64,000 bases of DNA from Amphibalanus amphitrite (taxonomy: Eukaryota > Arthropoda > Thecostraca > Balanomorpha > Balanidae). Shown piece by piece: positions 32,993 through 44,440 of the stretch. The notes beneath the pieces were generated by a model. It was not told the origin of the DNA. It did no database searches and worked only from the letters and a program-made list of their open reading frames with translations. Positions within the stretch are counted from its first letter, which is position 1; every line of letters begins with the position of its first letter. A program made the translations under genes and the position numbers. The stretch lies in assembly GCF_019059575.1 (NCBI RefSeq), contig NW_024881569.1, positions 310,001 to 374,000 on the forward strand, read 5' to 3'.

Positions 32993-35900
32993 TTAGTATC
33001 CACCGGTAAATCTACCTGACTCTTGCAAAAATTTTTGGAAGTGCCAAGCCACCAGCCGACCGCCCCCGCCACCGAGTCCGCGGCCGTGCAGGAGGACTTC
33101 AAGTTGGTATGATTTGGGTTTTTGTTTAAGGTCAAAGTTAAGGATGCGACGCAGGCTGTTGTAGAGTATGTCTCTTTGTTGGTCGTAGTTTGGACATGAA
33201 AATATAAAGTGTTTTACGTTTTCTTGGGAATTGCCACATGAACATTTAGGATTATCTGTCTTTTGTATTTTGTACTTATGTTCGTTTAGTATCGTCATAT
33301 TAAGTCGTATTCTTGTATGCATTGTGTTAAGTGTCGTGGTGCCGTATGAGTAGTAAAGAGGAGGCTTGTTCATGCACATGAGCTCTTTGATCTCATTTCT
33401 GAAGTCTTTGTAGGGAAGATGCTTAATTGAGTTTGGTAGTTGATTCCATTGTTTTCCTGTGAGTGTTATAAATGTGCGTTGGTGTTTGGTTGTGCGTACA
33501 TGTGGCTGGGAATGGTGGGCGGCGTTCCTTAGCGTCCTTTGTGTGGCTTGATGTCGTGAATTCGGTAGAAGAGAGGTGACATAAGAGGGTAAATTTTGAC
33601 GTCCGGGTGTTGATAGTTTGTGGTAAAGTAGTAGTCGGTGAAGTTGTCGTCTGGTTTTTAGTTTGTCCCATCCTAATTCATAACGTAATTTGTCAGAAGA
33701 GGTCCTGAAAAGTGCTCCTGTTATTAGTCTTGCTACCCTGTTTTGGAATGTCTCTAGTCTCATGGTGTCGTGAATAGTAATGTGTCCGTCGTAAATAGTG
33801 TCGCAGTAGTCTAGATGTGGTCGAATGTACGTCTTGTAGATTGCGTCGAGAGTGTTTCGGGGAAGGAATCGTGCTATGGGATATAATGGACTGAGGGATT
33901 TGTTAGCTTTTGTAAGGATGGCGTTTATGTGTTCGTGGAATCTTAGGTCTTTAGAAAAGGTCAATCCAAGGTGCCTGTGTGTTTTTGTTATGGGTATTGG
34001 AAGTCCTCCGAAAGTGAGTTTTGGTGATGTATTGTTTGGTTTGTGGGAAAATGTTTGTTGTACTGTTTTGGAATCGTTGAATTTGATGGCCCATTCTTGT
34101 CCGTATTTTTTAATTTCGTCAAGGTCGAGTTGCAAAGAATTTTGAATGGAATTCAATGTTTTGCATGTATGGGAAGCGTAAAGTGATGTATCATCGGCGA
34201 AAAATAAAATGTCATTTTTTGTACGAGTTGAGAGGTCGTTGAGGTATAAAAGTGCAAGTAAAGGGCCGAGAACTGATCCCTGTGGGCAGCCAGCGTTTAT
34301 CTTACGGGGAGCTGAGAACGAATTTTGAATTTTAACTATCTGTATTCTGTCGGATAGATATGATTTTAGCCAATTGAGAAGTGTTCCTGAAAGTCCAAAT
34401 TCGTTTTCACATTTGTAAATTAACCCTTTGTGCCAAATTTTATCAAAGTATTTACTGATGTCCAAGTATATCGCTGTAAAATCTCCACCATCGTCTAAAG
34501 ATTTATAGAGATTTTGTGTCAGATATTGAAGCTGTAATTCGGTGCTGTGACCTCCTCTGTAGCCGCTTTGTTTATCTGTTAATAGATTGTGATCAGTTAA
34601 ATGTCTATATATATTTTTAAAGACTACTTTTTCGAATATTTTGGATACGACTGAAAGGATGCTGATTGGTCGGTAGTTTGAAATGTCTGATGGTGACCCT
34701 CCTTTGTTCTTAAATATTGGTTTAATATGTGCTGTTTTAAACTCAGTTGGATACACTCCGAGAGAAAGTGATTTATTGAACAACTGTGATAGGGGTTTCG
34801 CAATAAGAATTGCCGTAAGTTTAAGAAATCGGGTCGGTAATCCATCTGGGCCTGTCGATTTATTTGCATCTAGTGAATTTAGGATTTGAAGTATTTCTTG
34901 TTCACTGGTTGTAAAGTTCTGTAGTTGTGGAATGTTTGCATTTGTCCTGTTCGTGTCTGGAAGTGGATGAGCGTCAGATACGTCTAAAGTTGATTGAGAA
35001 GCAAAGTAGTCGTTGAAAAGTGTCGCTTTTTCCATGTTGTCAGTAATCACGTTGTCGGTTTGTGTCAGCAGTGGTGGGATGTCTTTGTCAGTAGATCTGC
35101 CTATGACGGTACGTAATGTTTTATGATACTTGTACGGGTTTTGTCTTTGCTCGATCAGTTTTTCAACTTGATTCTTAATAAATTCGTTTTTAAGTTGTCT
35201 GCTCATTGTAGTAACTAAATTGCGCTGATATCGCCACCTCGTCCAGTTGAAGTCAGTTTGTGTTTGTTTTGCAAGCTTGAAGAGTCTGTCCCTTTTTCTA
35301 ATGTTGCGTTTTAAGTTGCTTGTTATCCATGGCTTGTCTTTGCGCTTTTGTCTGATGACTATTTTTGGTATTGATCCTGTTGCCGCGTCTTGTAGTTTGG
35401 TAATGAATTGTGAGGTGGCTGTGTCAATGTCTTGTTCAATTATGTCATTCCAGTTAGTATCGGTAAGTGTCGTGGTCAAGAGGTCGATGTTTATTTTCCT
35501 ATATTCCCAAATAACAATTGGTGGTTTCTCGACATTGTCGATTATTGTTGTGTCTAGTTCGGTGAAAATGGGGAAATGATCAAGGTTTGCAAATGATGAC
35601 AGTGTGCCGCTGTTTTGAATTATGTCCGTGTTGCTTGTGAAGATTAGGTCTCTTAAATTTGCGACATCATACGTTACTCTGGTTGGCTCATCAATTAATT
35701 GGTTAAAGTTAAGCATGTCAGCTGTTTCCTTAATTTTGTAGTCAAATGAGGTTATGCCACTTTGCCCATTAAAGGACCTGTCAAGGTATATGTTTCCCGT
35801 GTTAAAGTCCCCCAGTGTTATAACGGCTGTCGGTGAGTGAGTTTGTGCTAAACAGGCTGCTTCGGTAAACGTGTCGATAAATGTCTGCAGTCGGTCCGAT

Positions 35901-36577
35901 GGTAGGTGGGGTGGAAGGTAAATACAACCAATGATAAGTGTGAAGTTAGCGATCTTGATTTTTGCCCATACCCACTCTTGGTTCCCAATTTCAATATGTG
36001 TAAGTCTTTGAATTGGTAGTGATTTATGACAATAGAGGGCCACGCCCCCTCCATGTCGCGTTCTGTTTTTTATTATAGGCGGATGGAAGTCTTCCAACAT
36101 GTATTGACTGTCTGCTATCGTATTATCAAGTTTCGTTTCAGTGAGCGCTAGGATATGCACGTTGTTTGTTTGTATAAATTGTTCCAATTCTTCTTTTTTA
36201 TTTTCTACAGTAATGCTGTTTATGTTTATGTGCACAATTCTTAAATTTGTCCTATCAGTTGGCCCTGGGTTCGTTTCGATGCCGTGCATTGTCAAAAGTT
36301 TTTGAATGTTTAGGTAGAGCCCAAGCCGTGTCCATTGAGAGTTTGTCAAAGTCAGGTTTAAGGGTATGTCATGTCTGGTACAGTGTATGCTTGGAGATGT
36401 CGCAGATTGGATGGGATTAGTCGAGGCTCGGTGGGCTTGGATTAAGGTACTGGAAGTCCCTGCACGGGCCGCGGTCCCAGGCGGCGGCGGCGCCCGGACG
36501 GCGGCTGACACCTCGAAGATGGCGAAGATTCCCTCTGACGACCGCGCATTAGAGCCGACTTCATCGGGCCAATTCAC
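32993..36577 (-). CDS. LINE ORF: APE endonuclease and reverse transcriptase
   Basis: 1194 codons without a stop. Residues 97-106 read MHGIETNPGP, resembling the end of 2A-like peptides but lacking the conserved Asp. The apurinic-type endonuclease runs from about 112 to 340: TETKL 146-150, GDFN 256-259 and the NLDHFPI catalytic His at 334. Reverse transcriptase spans about 560-830: NYRPIS 634-639, D706 in LDIS, GCPQGSVLGP 763-772 and FADDT 793-797. The C-terminus has a C-x-C...H-x4-C knuckle (KCSCG...HFIFSC). It nicks target DNA and primes cDNA synthesis there. Motif A has Tyr where Ala is common (DISKYFD), but the catalytic aspartates are intact. No separate ORF1 is seen. The first about 45 residues, from GC-rich sequence, may not be translated. 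Confidence 0.93.
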   Translation of the reverse strand: MNWPDEVGSNARSSEGIFAIFEVSAAVRAPPPPGTAARAGTSSTLIQAHRASTNPIQSATSPSIHCTRHDIPLNLTLTNSQWTRLGLYLNIQKLLTMHGIETNPGPTDRTNLRIVHININSITVENKKEELEQFIQTNNVHILALTETKLDNTIADSQYMLEDFHPPIIKNRTRHGGGVALYCHKSLPIQRLTHIEIGNQEWVWAKIKIANFTLIIGCIYLPPHLPSDRLQTFIDTFTEAACLAQTHSPTAVITLGDFNTGNIYLDRSFNGQSGITSFDYKIKETADMLNFNQLIDEPTRVTYDVANLRDLIFTSNTDIIQNSGTLSSFANLDHFPIFTELDTTIIDNVEKPPIVIWEYRKINIDLLTTTLTDTNWNDIIEQDIDTATSQFITKLQDAATGSIPKIVIRQKRKDKPWITSNLKRNIRKRDRLFKLAKQTQTDFNWTRWRYQRNLVTTMSRQLKNEFIKNQVEKLIEQRQNPYKYHKTLRTVIGRSTDKDIPPLLTQTDNVITDNMEKATLFNDYFASQSTLDVSDAHPLPDTNRTNANIPQLQNFTTSEQEILQILNSLDANKSTGPDGLPTRFLKLTAILIAKPLSQLFNKSLSLGVYPTEFKTAHIKPIFKNKGGSPSDISNYRPISILSVVSKIFEKVVFKNIYRHLTDHNLLTDKQSGYRGGHSTELQLQYLTQNLYKSLDDGGDFTAIYLDISKYFDKIWHKGLIYKCENEFGLSGTLLNWLKSYLSDRIQIVKIQNSFSAPRKINAGCPQGSVLGPLLALLYLNDLSTRTKNDILFFADDTSLYASHTCKTLNSIQNSLQLDLDEIKKYGQEWAIKFNDSKTVQQTFSHKPNNTSPKLTFGGLPIPITKTHRHLGLTFSKDLRFHEHINAILTKANKSLSPLYPIARFLPRNTLDAIYKTYIRPHLDYCDTIYDGHITIHDTMRLETFQNRVARLITGALFRTSSDKLRYELGWDKLKTRRQLHRLLLYHKLSTPGRQNLPSYVTSLLPNSRHQATQRTLRNAAHHSQPHVRTTKHQRTFITLTGKQWNQLPNSIKHLPYKDFRNEIKELMCMNKPPLYYSYGTTTLNTMHTRIRLNMTILNEHKYKIQKTDNPKCSCGNSQENVKHFIFSCPNYDQQRDILYNSLRRILNFDLKQKPKSYQLEVLLHGRGLGGGGGRLVAWHFQKFLQESGRFTGGY

Positions 36578-37016
36578 AAAAATCCGCTAATGTGACGTTT
36601 TTCTTCTCTCTCGGCGGCGAGCCGGTTTCCTGTTTGCCCATTCTGCCTCGCCGCCGTGTTTTCTTTGCGCCCATTGACGAAACCCTAATTGCCGCACTTT
36701 CTTCTTTGGGAGCGCACCCCTTTGCGGCGCGTTTGTTTGGCGCAGCGTGGCGTTCGCGGCGCGCGCCGAGCGTGTGCATGCGCCAAACACGCCGCATGCG
36801 ACTGGCGGCAGCCTGACACCCATGACAAACAGCAGCTAGAACAATGCGGCGGGCCAAGTACCGGCGGCACACTCCCCCAGTCGAGGGTCCTCACAGCCGC
36901 CACTCAGACGCAGGAAACGACCCCGACGGCCGACGGGGACGGCGAAGGGTGGCGGGGCTACTGCATGGAGTCGGGTGGTGTCGCAGCGGAGCGACGACTG
37001 GACTCAGGGATGTAAC

Positions 37017-37078
37017 ACACAGCAGCAACAGCAGGAGTCATTTGATGACACAGCAGCAACAGCAGGAGTCATTTGATG
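37017..37078. repeat. 31-bp perfect tandem duplication
   Basis: Two adjacent identical units starting ACACAGCAGCAACAGCAGG. Confidence 0.95.
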
Positions 37079-37753
37079 TTGCAGGACCGACATGTTAGGA
37101 GTGGGAAGTTAAGAACGTCCAGGGATTCAGAAGGCATCATGGCAACTAACTCTTTGACTTTGAGAAAAACGCAGAATTTAGATGTGTGCTTCCAGTAACG
37201 ACCTTGCTCAGATCACTTTACCTTCCCTGTCAACCAAAATTTATCGATCTACATCAATTTTCCCGGACGGAGATAAGTTTAACATCAAAGGTCACCACAC
37301 CGCTTCAACAGAGATAAGTCCGCCCCATTGCCTGTTACCAAGAACCGAGACCGGTGAGTTTGGCCCTATCTCGAGGAAGACAAGCAGTGCAACAGAGTGC
37401 AACACCGTCCGGCGACGCTTGCCGGCACCGACACGGCGTTCTTCGAACGACAACCGCTTTCTTGCGGGCGTTCGAAGGACGTGGAGAGATGTGGGCGACT
37501 GGAATATGGTTGAGAAATGAGAGAGATACAGAGACTTCTTGCATTTCGCTAGGAAACGCTACTCAATTGATCAACTGGAATTGCTTGTGTCACTTGGGAG
37601 GAGGACGCCTAAAGTTACGCCTGTACTCGTATCACGTCATCTAGTTATATACAAAACTTGGTTATACTATTTCCATTCAAAGCCAATATTTAAATAAAAC
37701 TTAGGCAAGCATGACTTGGATTAGCAACCATTCCTGTCAAATTTTCCTACACA

Positions 37754-37818
37754 TACACCAGTCAACGCATATCATACACCATTGACTGTTTCCTACACCA
37801 GTCAACGCATATCATAAA
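37754..37818. repeat. Short direct repeat, 40-bp period
   Basis: TACACCAGTCAACGCATATC occurs at 37754 and 37794 with near-identical continuation. Confidence 0.9.
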
Positions 37819-38336
37819 CCGTTTACATTGGTCGTTCGCTGCGTTGGATTTTATATTCCATATTCGAGACGACCCTGACCAGTGACTACTCACCAAATGC
37901 ACTCGCTGCCTCCTGGAACGAACGCATTGGCCTGCTGGAACGAATGCGTGTTCCGCTACAGGTTTGAATATTCACCTGTTGTTGGTCACGCTTGCTGATC
38001 AAAGCATTACGGCCAAAGTGGGCCTTTCCGCCTCAGAGGTGGACGTTACAACCAGTTCAAATGGCGAGCAGCGCGCGCAGGCGCCCGGTCACGGCGCACT
38101 GCACATGACCGACGCCGAGAATAGGGGATCGGTGCACCGACACTCGACAGACGGACAGCGAATCAGGAGGTCATCAGAGGCAGTGACGGTCAGAGGTCAG
38201 AGTTCCCATCTATACCTGTCCGTCTACACTGGCAGACAGGGCAACAGAATCTTTATTTTCTTCAATTTCAAAGCCTCTCAGTCTGTAAAGCTGTACACAC
38301 ACACGACTCACGAGTACAGGCCAGTTAGTACAGGTC

Positions 38337-38370
38337 AGTCAGAAAGCGCTGCATGCAGCGCTTTCTGACT
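38337..38370. repeat. 34-bp perfect palindrome
   Basis: AGTCAGAAAGCGCTGCA is followed immediately by its exact reverse complement. No spacer, no adjacent T run; cruciform-capable. Confidence 0.95.
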
Positions 38371-41300
38371 AAAAAATAACGCATGCACTGAAGATAAAAT
38401 CTCAATTCGCTCGAAGGGCAAGGCGCCTCACTAGTCACTATGACAGCATGCAGGATATTACGCCTCATGATTTACGACTCCGTTCAATGTCCCATGAGAT
38501 GAAGGAGGGGAGGAGGTGCCAGCTGGCGCGGACCGCCCGACAGACACCAGCCTCTGACGATTAGGACACTGTGATTAAGCGGTCTCCGGATGTTCAAGAG
38601 ACCAATATCCGGCGAAGGCGTCCTACGACCACATCCGACGGAAGGAGCACACCAAACTCTCACGCAACTCGGCCCTCCGCCGGCCGGGCGATCGGCAACG
38701 CGTGAAAAAATGTGAACGGCATTCTGACTAATTTTCCTCGACATGTCACGGACGACAAATGGTTAGTTGGCTCAGAGAAATGACGTCTGGCTGGTGGGTT
38801 TTATCGCCACACCGAGCGGCGGTGCCGGCAAACTAATGACAGTGGCAACAGACGCAGCAAAACAAGCCGTCAGCTGCACCGACTCGGCTCTGCGACTGGA
38901 TGGATGTGACGTCACCGGTCGGCTGTGACGTCACACGCTTATTGAAGTCACGGAAATGTCCCCGTTTAGGAGACATTTATCTAATGTCTGAGAACTGAGG
39001 TGCGCCGGAGATTGGGCGGAACTGGTCAGCTCGTGGCGTTCACGTGTAAATGGAGGGTCCTGGACGTGTCAATGGACACGGGCTGCCCCCGCCGTCCCCC
39101 GCTTCATCACTGACGACAGAAATAAAGAAATGTCACGCTGGAGAGAAATTGGCAGGTCCCATCGCGACAGCTGGTGACGGAAATCGAGAAAATGCCTCAA
39201 TTTAGCGGGTCAGAGTGGATAAAAGCCAAACCGAATCGGTGAAATAAGCTGTATTGGCAGAAACAAATCACCAGCCTAAGCCGAAAATCATACCAGATGA
39301 ATCATTGGATGATTAGTTCACCTATAGAAGGTAAAGCGCAGTGAAATGTTTTTTTTTTTAAATAGATACTTACCTATTACCATGGTTTACTTTATGTAAA
39401 CCTTCTTATTAAACAATTTTCCTTGAGTTATAACTGAGCGTAAACAAGTGTACCTATATAACACCTGAATTTTCTGGCTCGTGCTACTTATCTTTGAATG
39501 CACTGTCAATTATAATCTGTCAACAAGAACATTTGCCGATTCTTCCTTTTCCACGTTTCTTAACAACCAAACACTTCCGGCATTGAGTTCCCCTAATAGA
39601 AGTCAGAAGATGCCCTTGCCAAAGGCACCTAACCTGTTTGAAACCAAGCAGCTGCGCTCATGGCAACAGGGAAAACAACGTCATATAGCGCCTCATACTC
39701 GACGTGCTTACAACTAATGGCTTCTACAGAATTGTCCTCAACATGAAAATTCGCAGAACCGAGCTGATATTCAGCTCAGTCAGTGCGTCAGCAATAGTTA
39801 CAGCTCAGTGACGCGCGAGTTCCAGAATATCCGCAGTGTCTGAATCTGTGAGAAACGAGGTGCCCCTGCCCGGCGGACGATCGGTGGACTGGAAAATGAC
39901 AGAGCTTCCCAGAACTGAGAATGGGGAGAGCACCGGCCCGAAACATATCATTTCATTCAGTGCCACCAATATATTTAGAAGGGTGTGGCTCGAGATGACG
40001 CGGCGGTTTTATAGGAAAATGTGCCGGAATAACACAAAATTTCAGCCTGTGCGCTGATGTGTGCTGATCTCCCTCCCCATTTGACTCCTGTCTTTTCCTT
40101 CTGTCCTCTCCCCTCTGCATCCCTCCTTCTCTCCCAAAGCCCCGCCTCAAGCCGTCCATCACCGCCCAGAGACCGGGGATTCGCCGGCGGCACCAGGCGT
40201 GACCTCCCGTGACACCCGACCGCACGTGCGAGGCGGCTCGGGTGACGGAGCGACCGGCAGCTGAGGCGGACCCCTGCCACGCGCCCGGCACTCGCACCCG
40301 GGGCACCAGGAAGTCTCTGTTGACCACTTGTAATGACGCGTCGTAAACGACGCCCGGGTCGGGTCGAAACTGGGTGGCTAGCGGCCAGCTGCGCCGGTGG
40401 CCGAGAGACAGAGCAGGGGTGTCAGACAGGGGGGGGGGGGCACCGGAAACAGAGTCCGTCCGCGGCCGGTCGCCCGACTCCTCTCCGACAGACGCGGCCA
40501 CGCCTTCTCACAAAAACCACCAGACAGCAGCGTTTTCTCAGGCCGGTCATCGCGCAAAAAAGCCACTGGCCTCGCGGCTACCGCAAATCACAATTATTAT
40601 GAATGACTGGCGGCCAGCGAGCCATGTCCACACCGCATCGTTCGAACACCCCCGCAGTTCCAAGGCTGGGAAACCGCGGCGGGCGCGGATACTGCAGCGG
40701 CCGCCGCCGGGAGGCTAGACTGTGCCGCGGGCGAGGTAGACTGCGCCGCAGTACAGCCGACGGCGCCGCGGGCGAGCGTTCGCCCATTCGCGCGTCAACT
40801 GCCGCGGTGGCGCTCGTCAACGGGCCTCTGCAAAGTGGTGCAGACGGCCAGAGCACAACAGCTCACAAGGTGGTCCGGAATGGAGCTCGTTCGCGCCGGC
40901 ACGGGCTGCCATCAGGGCGGAGGTAACTGCCGGCGTTTATTACTGGAGTGCGGGCAGGCGGCGAGCGCTGGTAGCGGCGCGATAGCGGGAAATGCCATAA
41001 CGCAACATAACGACCGGGAAACTGCGTGCTTGCAACGGAGAAATAGGCGGAAGGCACGACGGCGCGGGCGCAGAGAGACGATGACCGGACACGCCTGTGT
41101 CAGAGTCGTCCAAAGCGTCCAACTCACCGGAAAGACAGGACGTTTATAGCGGGAGACGAAGTGAGAAGAAAACATATGTCCGGCATACGGAGCGGGAGGA
41201 TTAAATGGACTGAAAATCATGGCGTTGTTATTTTAGCAGCCAGGCTAAATAAGAACGTTTGCTAGAGCTTCTGAGAACCAACTGACAGATGTTCTTTATT

Positions 41301-42009
41301 CAAGGCCTCTTTCAAGAAACAGTAACTATGCAGTAAATGTTGAAGTTCTACAAGAGCTGCTGCACTTTTATATTACATCAAACTGTATGAATATAAAAAG
41401 CTGGAAAGATTTTTTTTTCTTAATACTTTCCGAGGCGGCTTACCTCCCCGGTCGCGGTGGACCTCTCACCTCCCTAGGGGCTACCGTCAGCCGATGCGCG
41501 CACGCTCCTCACCCCTCCCCCTTCCCTCCCTCGCGACCCCGACATCCGGTCTGTATCGGTCCCGGGCGTTACGTGACCCCTGGCCCGGGCCGCAGGGGGC
41601 ACGACCCCCGCCGTGCGCGCGCGCCTAACCCTTCCGAAGATAAACGGCTGCTAATGGTGTTGTTAGCGAGAATATGCGCGAGGAAATATACAGTGACCAT
41701 GCTGACGGAGGCTGCGGGGCCTGAGAGACGGGCCAGCTGTGCGCGCGGTTGGCCTGACGGAGCGGGGTCTCCGAGTGTAATGCTGTTACACCGGGACACG
41801 GTACACGTGCGCTGACACCTCAGTCCTCACAGAGAAGCATTGAACGGAGGAAGCACATTGGAGTACCCAGACAGGACGAGTCTGACCACTAAGATTGGGA
41901 AATGTATGCATAGACAATTGTCGAAAAGAAAAAAAGTTTATATATAAACTGTTTTTGAAATTGCTATAGAAATTGTTATAGCAATTTCTAATCCTAAAAG
42001 ATTGGTCCA
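38371..42009. other. No gene recognised
   Basis: Alternating AT-rich and GC-rich blocks. The strongest GC-rich parts are 40080-41160 and 41430-41810, with overlapping frames on both strands, none recognisable. A G run is at 40429-40440. No splice-consistent exon series was found. Confidence 0.35.
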
Positions 42010-42260
42010 TGCCAGGTATGTAGGGCCGGGTCCTTTCGATCTAACAAGGCCCTTTTGGGGCCAGAAGCATGATAGGAATCTCGGGGTGATATTGGTGAAG
42101 GCGGCCACCCAGCCCCGGTGCGCCGCCGGGGGACTGAGTCCGTCTCAGTAGACGGGCCAACCGGCCCAGCAAGTCACCCCCGCACCGCACGTGAGCCTGC
42201 GGCTCCTGAGCAGCTACTCACGTCGGATGGAGGAGACCATCCAGCCCGGATCAGGTTAGA
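42010..42260. other. GC-rich, hairpin-dense segment, possible retroposon 5' region
   Basis: Several closely spaced inverted repeats: GTCCGTCTCAGTAGACGG (loose), GGCC-AACC-GGCC, ACGTGAG...CTCACGT (about 42189-42216), and GGATGG...CCATCC. The local density of helices resembles structured 5' untranslated regions of retroposons, but no consensus ribozyme core was identified. An 86-codon frame (42264-42524) follows with no recognised domain. Confidence 0.3.
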
Positions 42261-43860
42261 GGCATGGAGAAGGATTTGACTGTCCTGAGGATGGAAAATG
42301 ACGGAACGGTGACCCTGGCGAGGTGTGTGCCTTTTACAAGAGAGCCCGGACTGAAATGCTTTTCAATTGGACAGCCTGAGCCATCTAGCGACAACGGCGT
42401 GAACTACTGCTGCCTTTCACTCTTACCATGCAGTTGCGAACGAAACGATGCTGAGACGGGGAAACGTGAGGGAGGTGGGTGGATACTGGATGCTGGCATT
42501 GTTCGGGCGTACCTTCATTTCTAAAATCTTACACGGTGTAATATTTTAAAGATATAATATATCGACTAGGTTCGATCACTTCGAGATCTTTGATCATTGT
42601 TTTTTAAGACCTTAGACGGCTGGGCGGCAGGTCGACTGCCGTCTAAATTACACATTAGACAATTAAATATTTTATGTAAAATAGTGGTCCAGAATGGATG
42701 TTGAGCATTGCTACATTTTATTCCCTATTCTTTAGAAAAAAAAAATCATTCTCTCGGACTATTTGCGAGCACTGAGGGCTGCCCTATCCTACCAAGATTG
42801 TCCTAGCTTCAGCTGCACGGCGGCGCGCCAGACGGTGGTCAAAACCGTCGAAACAGCAGAACTTTTCCTTTTTTCCATCCCACAACCATGAATTGAATAA
42901 ACAGATATATGTGATGCAAAATCTTGCCTTCATGCTCATAAATGTAATAAAAACAAGGCCATGAAAATAAGGCATGAGCCTCAAGTAATATCACAAACCT
43001 CAAACCGTGCGTTCATATATGATTGAATAGATCTAAAAAAGCGGTAGGGCCTGACAAAAAAATATGTTAAAAAAATTAACACAAAATGAATGCAAAGCCG
43101 TTTAAGGTTTCCGGGTGAGTTTCCAACTAATTCGTAACGCTCTAATTCCTACTGTCGAATTAATTCCAAAGTTATATGTAACGTTTACATACGCATCGCA
43201 TTTATGTAGCATTATCATACACACTACACAGATTAGCAAATATTATGATGCAAAGCAACATAAGTCAAAATTAACTATGTTTGCAACTCTGCCGGATGAC
43301 ATAGCATTCACAATTCACACTGAACTCAGTGAACTCTTCATTCATTCTACCTGTTAAGTGTTAATTGTTATACAGCCTCGATCGTATCTGAGGTCTTCGC
43401 GATATTCGGAAGCAATCCAACGATCGTGACCAGTCAGAACGCAACAACTCTGACCTCTGGGCATAAACACAGAGAAAACAGACCGCAAATGTTCGGATCT
43501 GGACGGAATGAACGTTTGATTAAAATGATTGATATGAGCCTGCACTTAGCAGGTACGTACAACACAAAAAAAAAATCCAAGAGCGTCGGCTAAAATAATA
43601 TGCTAAGTAAGAACAATGTTCCGAATCCCATCTCTATGTGAGAGGGATAGTTAAATAGGAGCCCCACCTGAACGATTTTATTGATCATTTCAGGTGCGTT
43701 GTTAACACAGTGCTGTCACGGTAAATGTTAAAGTGGAACGGATTATCCAAACGCCGACGTTTATTTGAAAGGGCGTTTGGTGCACATCACCAGATTAGCG
43801 AAAACAAACAGGCTGGATCGGAACGTGCCAGGCCGGGAGCCGGCGGCGACCGTGCATCGT
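42261..43860. other. No gene recognised
   Basis: Mostly AT-rich, with a run of short frames lacking similarity to anything I know. Confidence 0.4.
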
Positions 43861-43864
43861 CGGA

Positions 43865-43887
43865 GGGGGGGGAGGGGGGGGGGGGGG
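43865..43887. repeat. G-tract (G-quadruplex capable)
   Basis: Two guanine runs of 8 and 14 separated by one A. Confidence 0.9.
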
Positions 43888-43984
43888 TGCGGATCGTCGG
43901 CGCCGACGGCGGTAACACGTCACCGAAATAGACGACGTTGTGTCTGTGGCTCAGCTGTGCAGGATGGCCCTGTTCATTGCCAAT

Positions 43985-44440
43985 GTCTCGGCGACTCTTA
44001 CTGTCAGCAGACAGTCGGGAAATAGCAGAGACAGATGATATCCGAGGAACAGATAAAAAACGGGTGCGATCCCGATCCGCCAGAGTGGAAATCCGGTCTG
44101 TCCAGACAACATAAATCCAGCAGACAGTCGAAATACGATCCAGACAGCCGAGACTCGGCGCAGACAGTCGAGATGCAGCACTAACAATAGAAATACGGAC
44201 CAGACGAAGAATTGAGATTCAGCCCAGTCAGTCGAGATCCAGCACAGATAAAGAGATCCGGACCAGTCAGTGGAGATCCTGTTCTGACAGTCAATTCACG
44301 GACCAGTAGGGACTCAGGATAGGGACCAGACGCCGAGATCAGATCAGATCCGATCCACTATCCAGAGAGTCCGAGTCGAGATCCATCGAACTCCAGACAG
44401 TCGAGATCTGGGTCAGACAATCCAGATCCAGCTCAAATAC
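43985..44440. repeat. Degenerate minisatellite (CAGACAGTCGAGAT units)
   Basis: About a dozen diverged copies of CCAGACAGTCGAGATCCAG-like units at irregular 25-40 bp spacing. Not coding. Confidence 0.75.

Larger units (their letters stand above)
32743..36590 (-). mobile_element. Full-length-looking LINE (Jockey/CR1 group)
   Basis: A non-LTR retrotransposon on the minus strand. The 3' end carries AATAAA (TTTATT at 32768-32773 on the plus strand) a few bases before a (TG)n tail, seen as (CA)n at 32743-32763. One ORF covers endonuclease and reverse transcriptase. The coding part is AT-rich, while the first about 150 bases of the 5' end and the 3' untranslated region are GC-rich. The exact 5' end and target duplication cannot be fixed. 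Confidence 0.85.
36591..38336. other. No gene recognised; two short tandem duplications
   Basis: GC-rich to about 37010, then AT-rich. Contains the duplications at 37017-37078 and 37754-37818. No coding or RNA gene recognised. Confidence 0.4.

Noticed and set aside
36519..36575. Plus-strand start AAGATGGCG resembling a host gene start
   Set aside because: The frame ends after about 20 codons opposite the LINE 5' end and has no splice donor or continuation that I can see.
35938..36577. Active 2A peptide in the LINE
   Set aside because: The Asp of the D-(V/I)-E-x-N-P-G-P consensus is missing, so only a degenerate motif is claimed.
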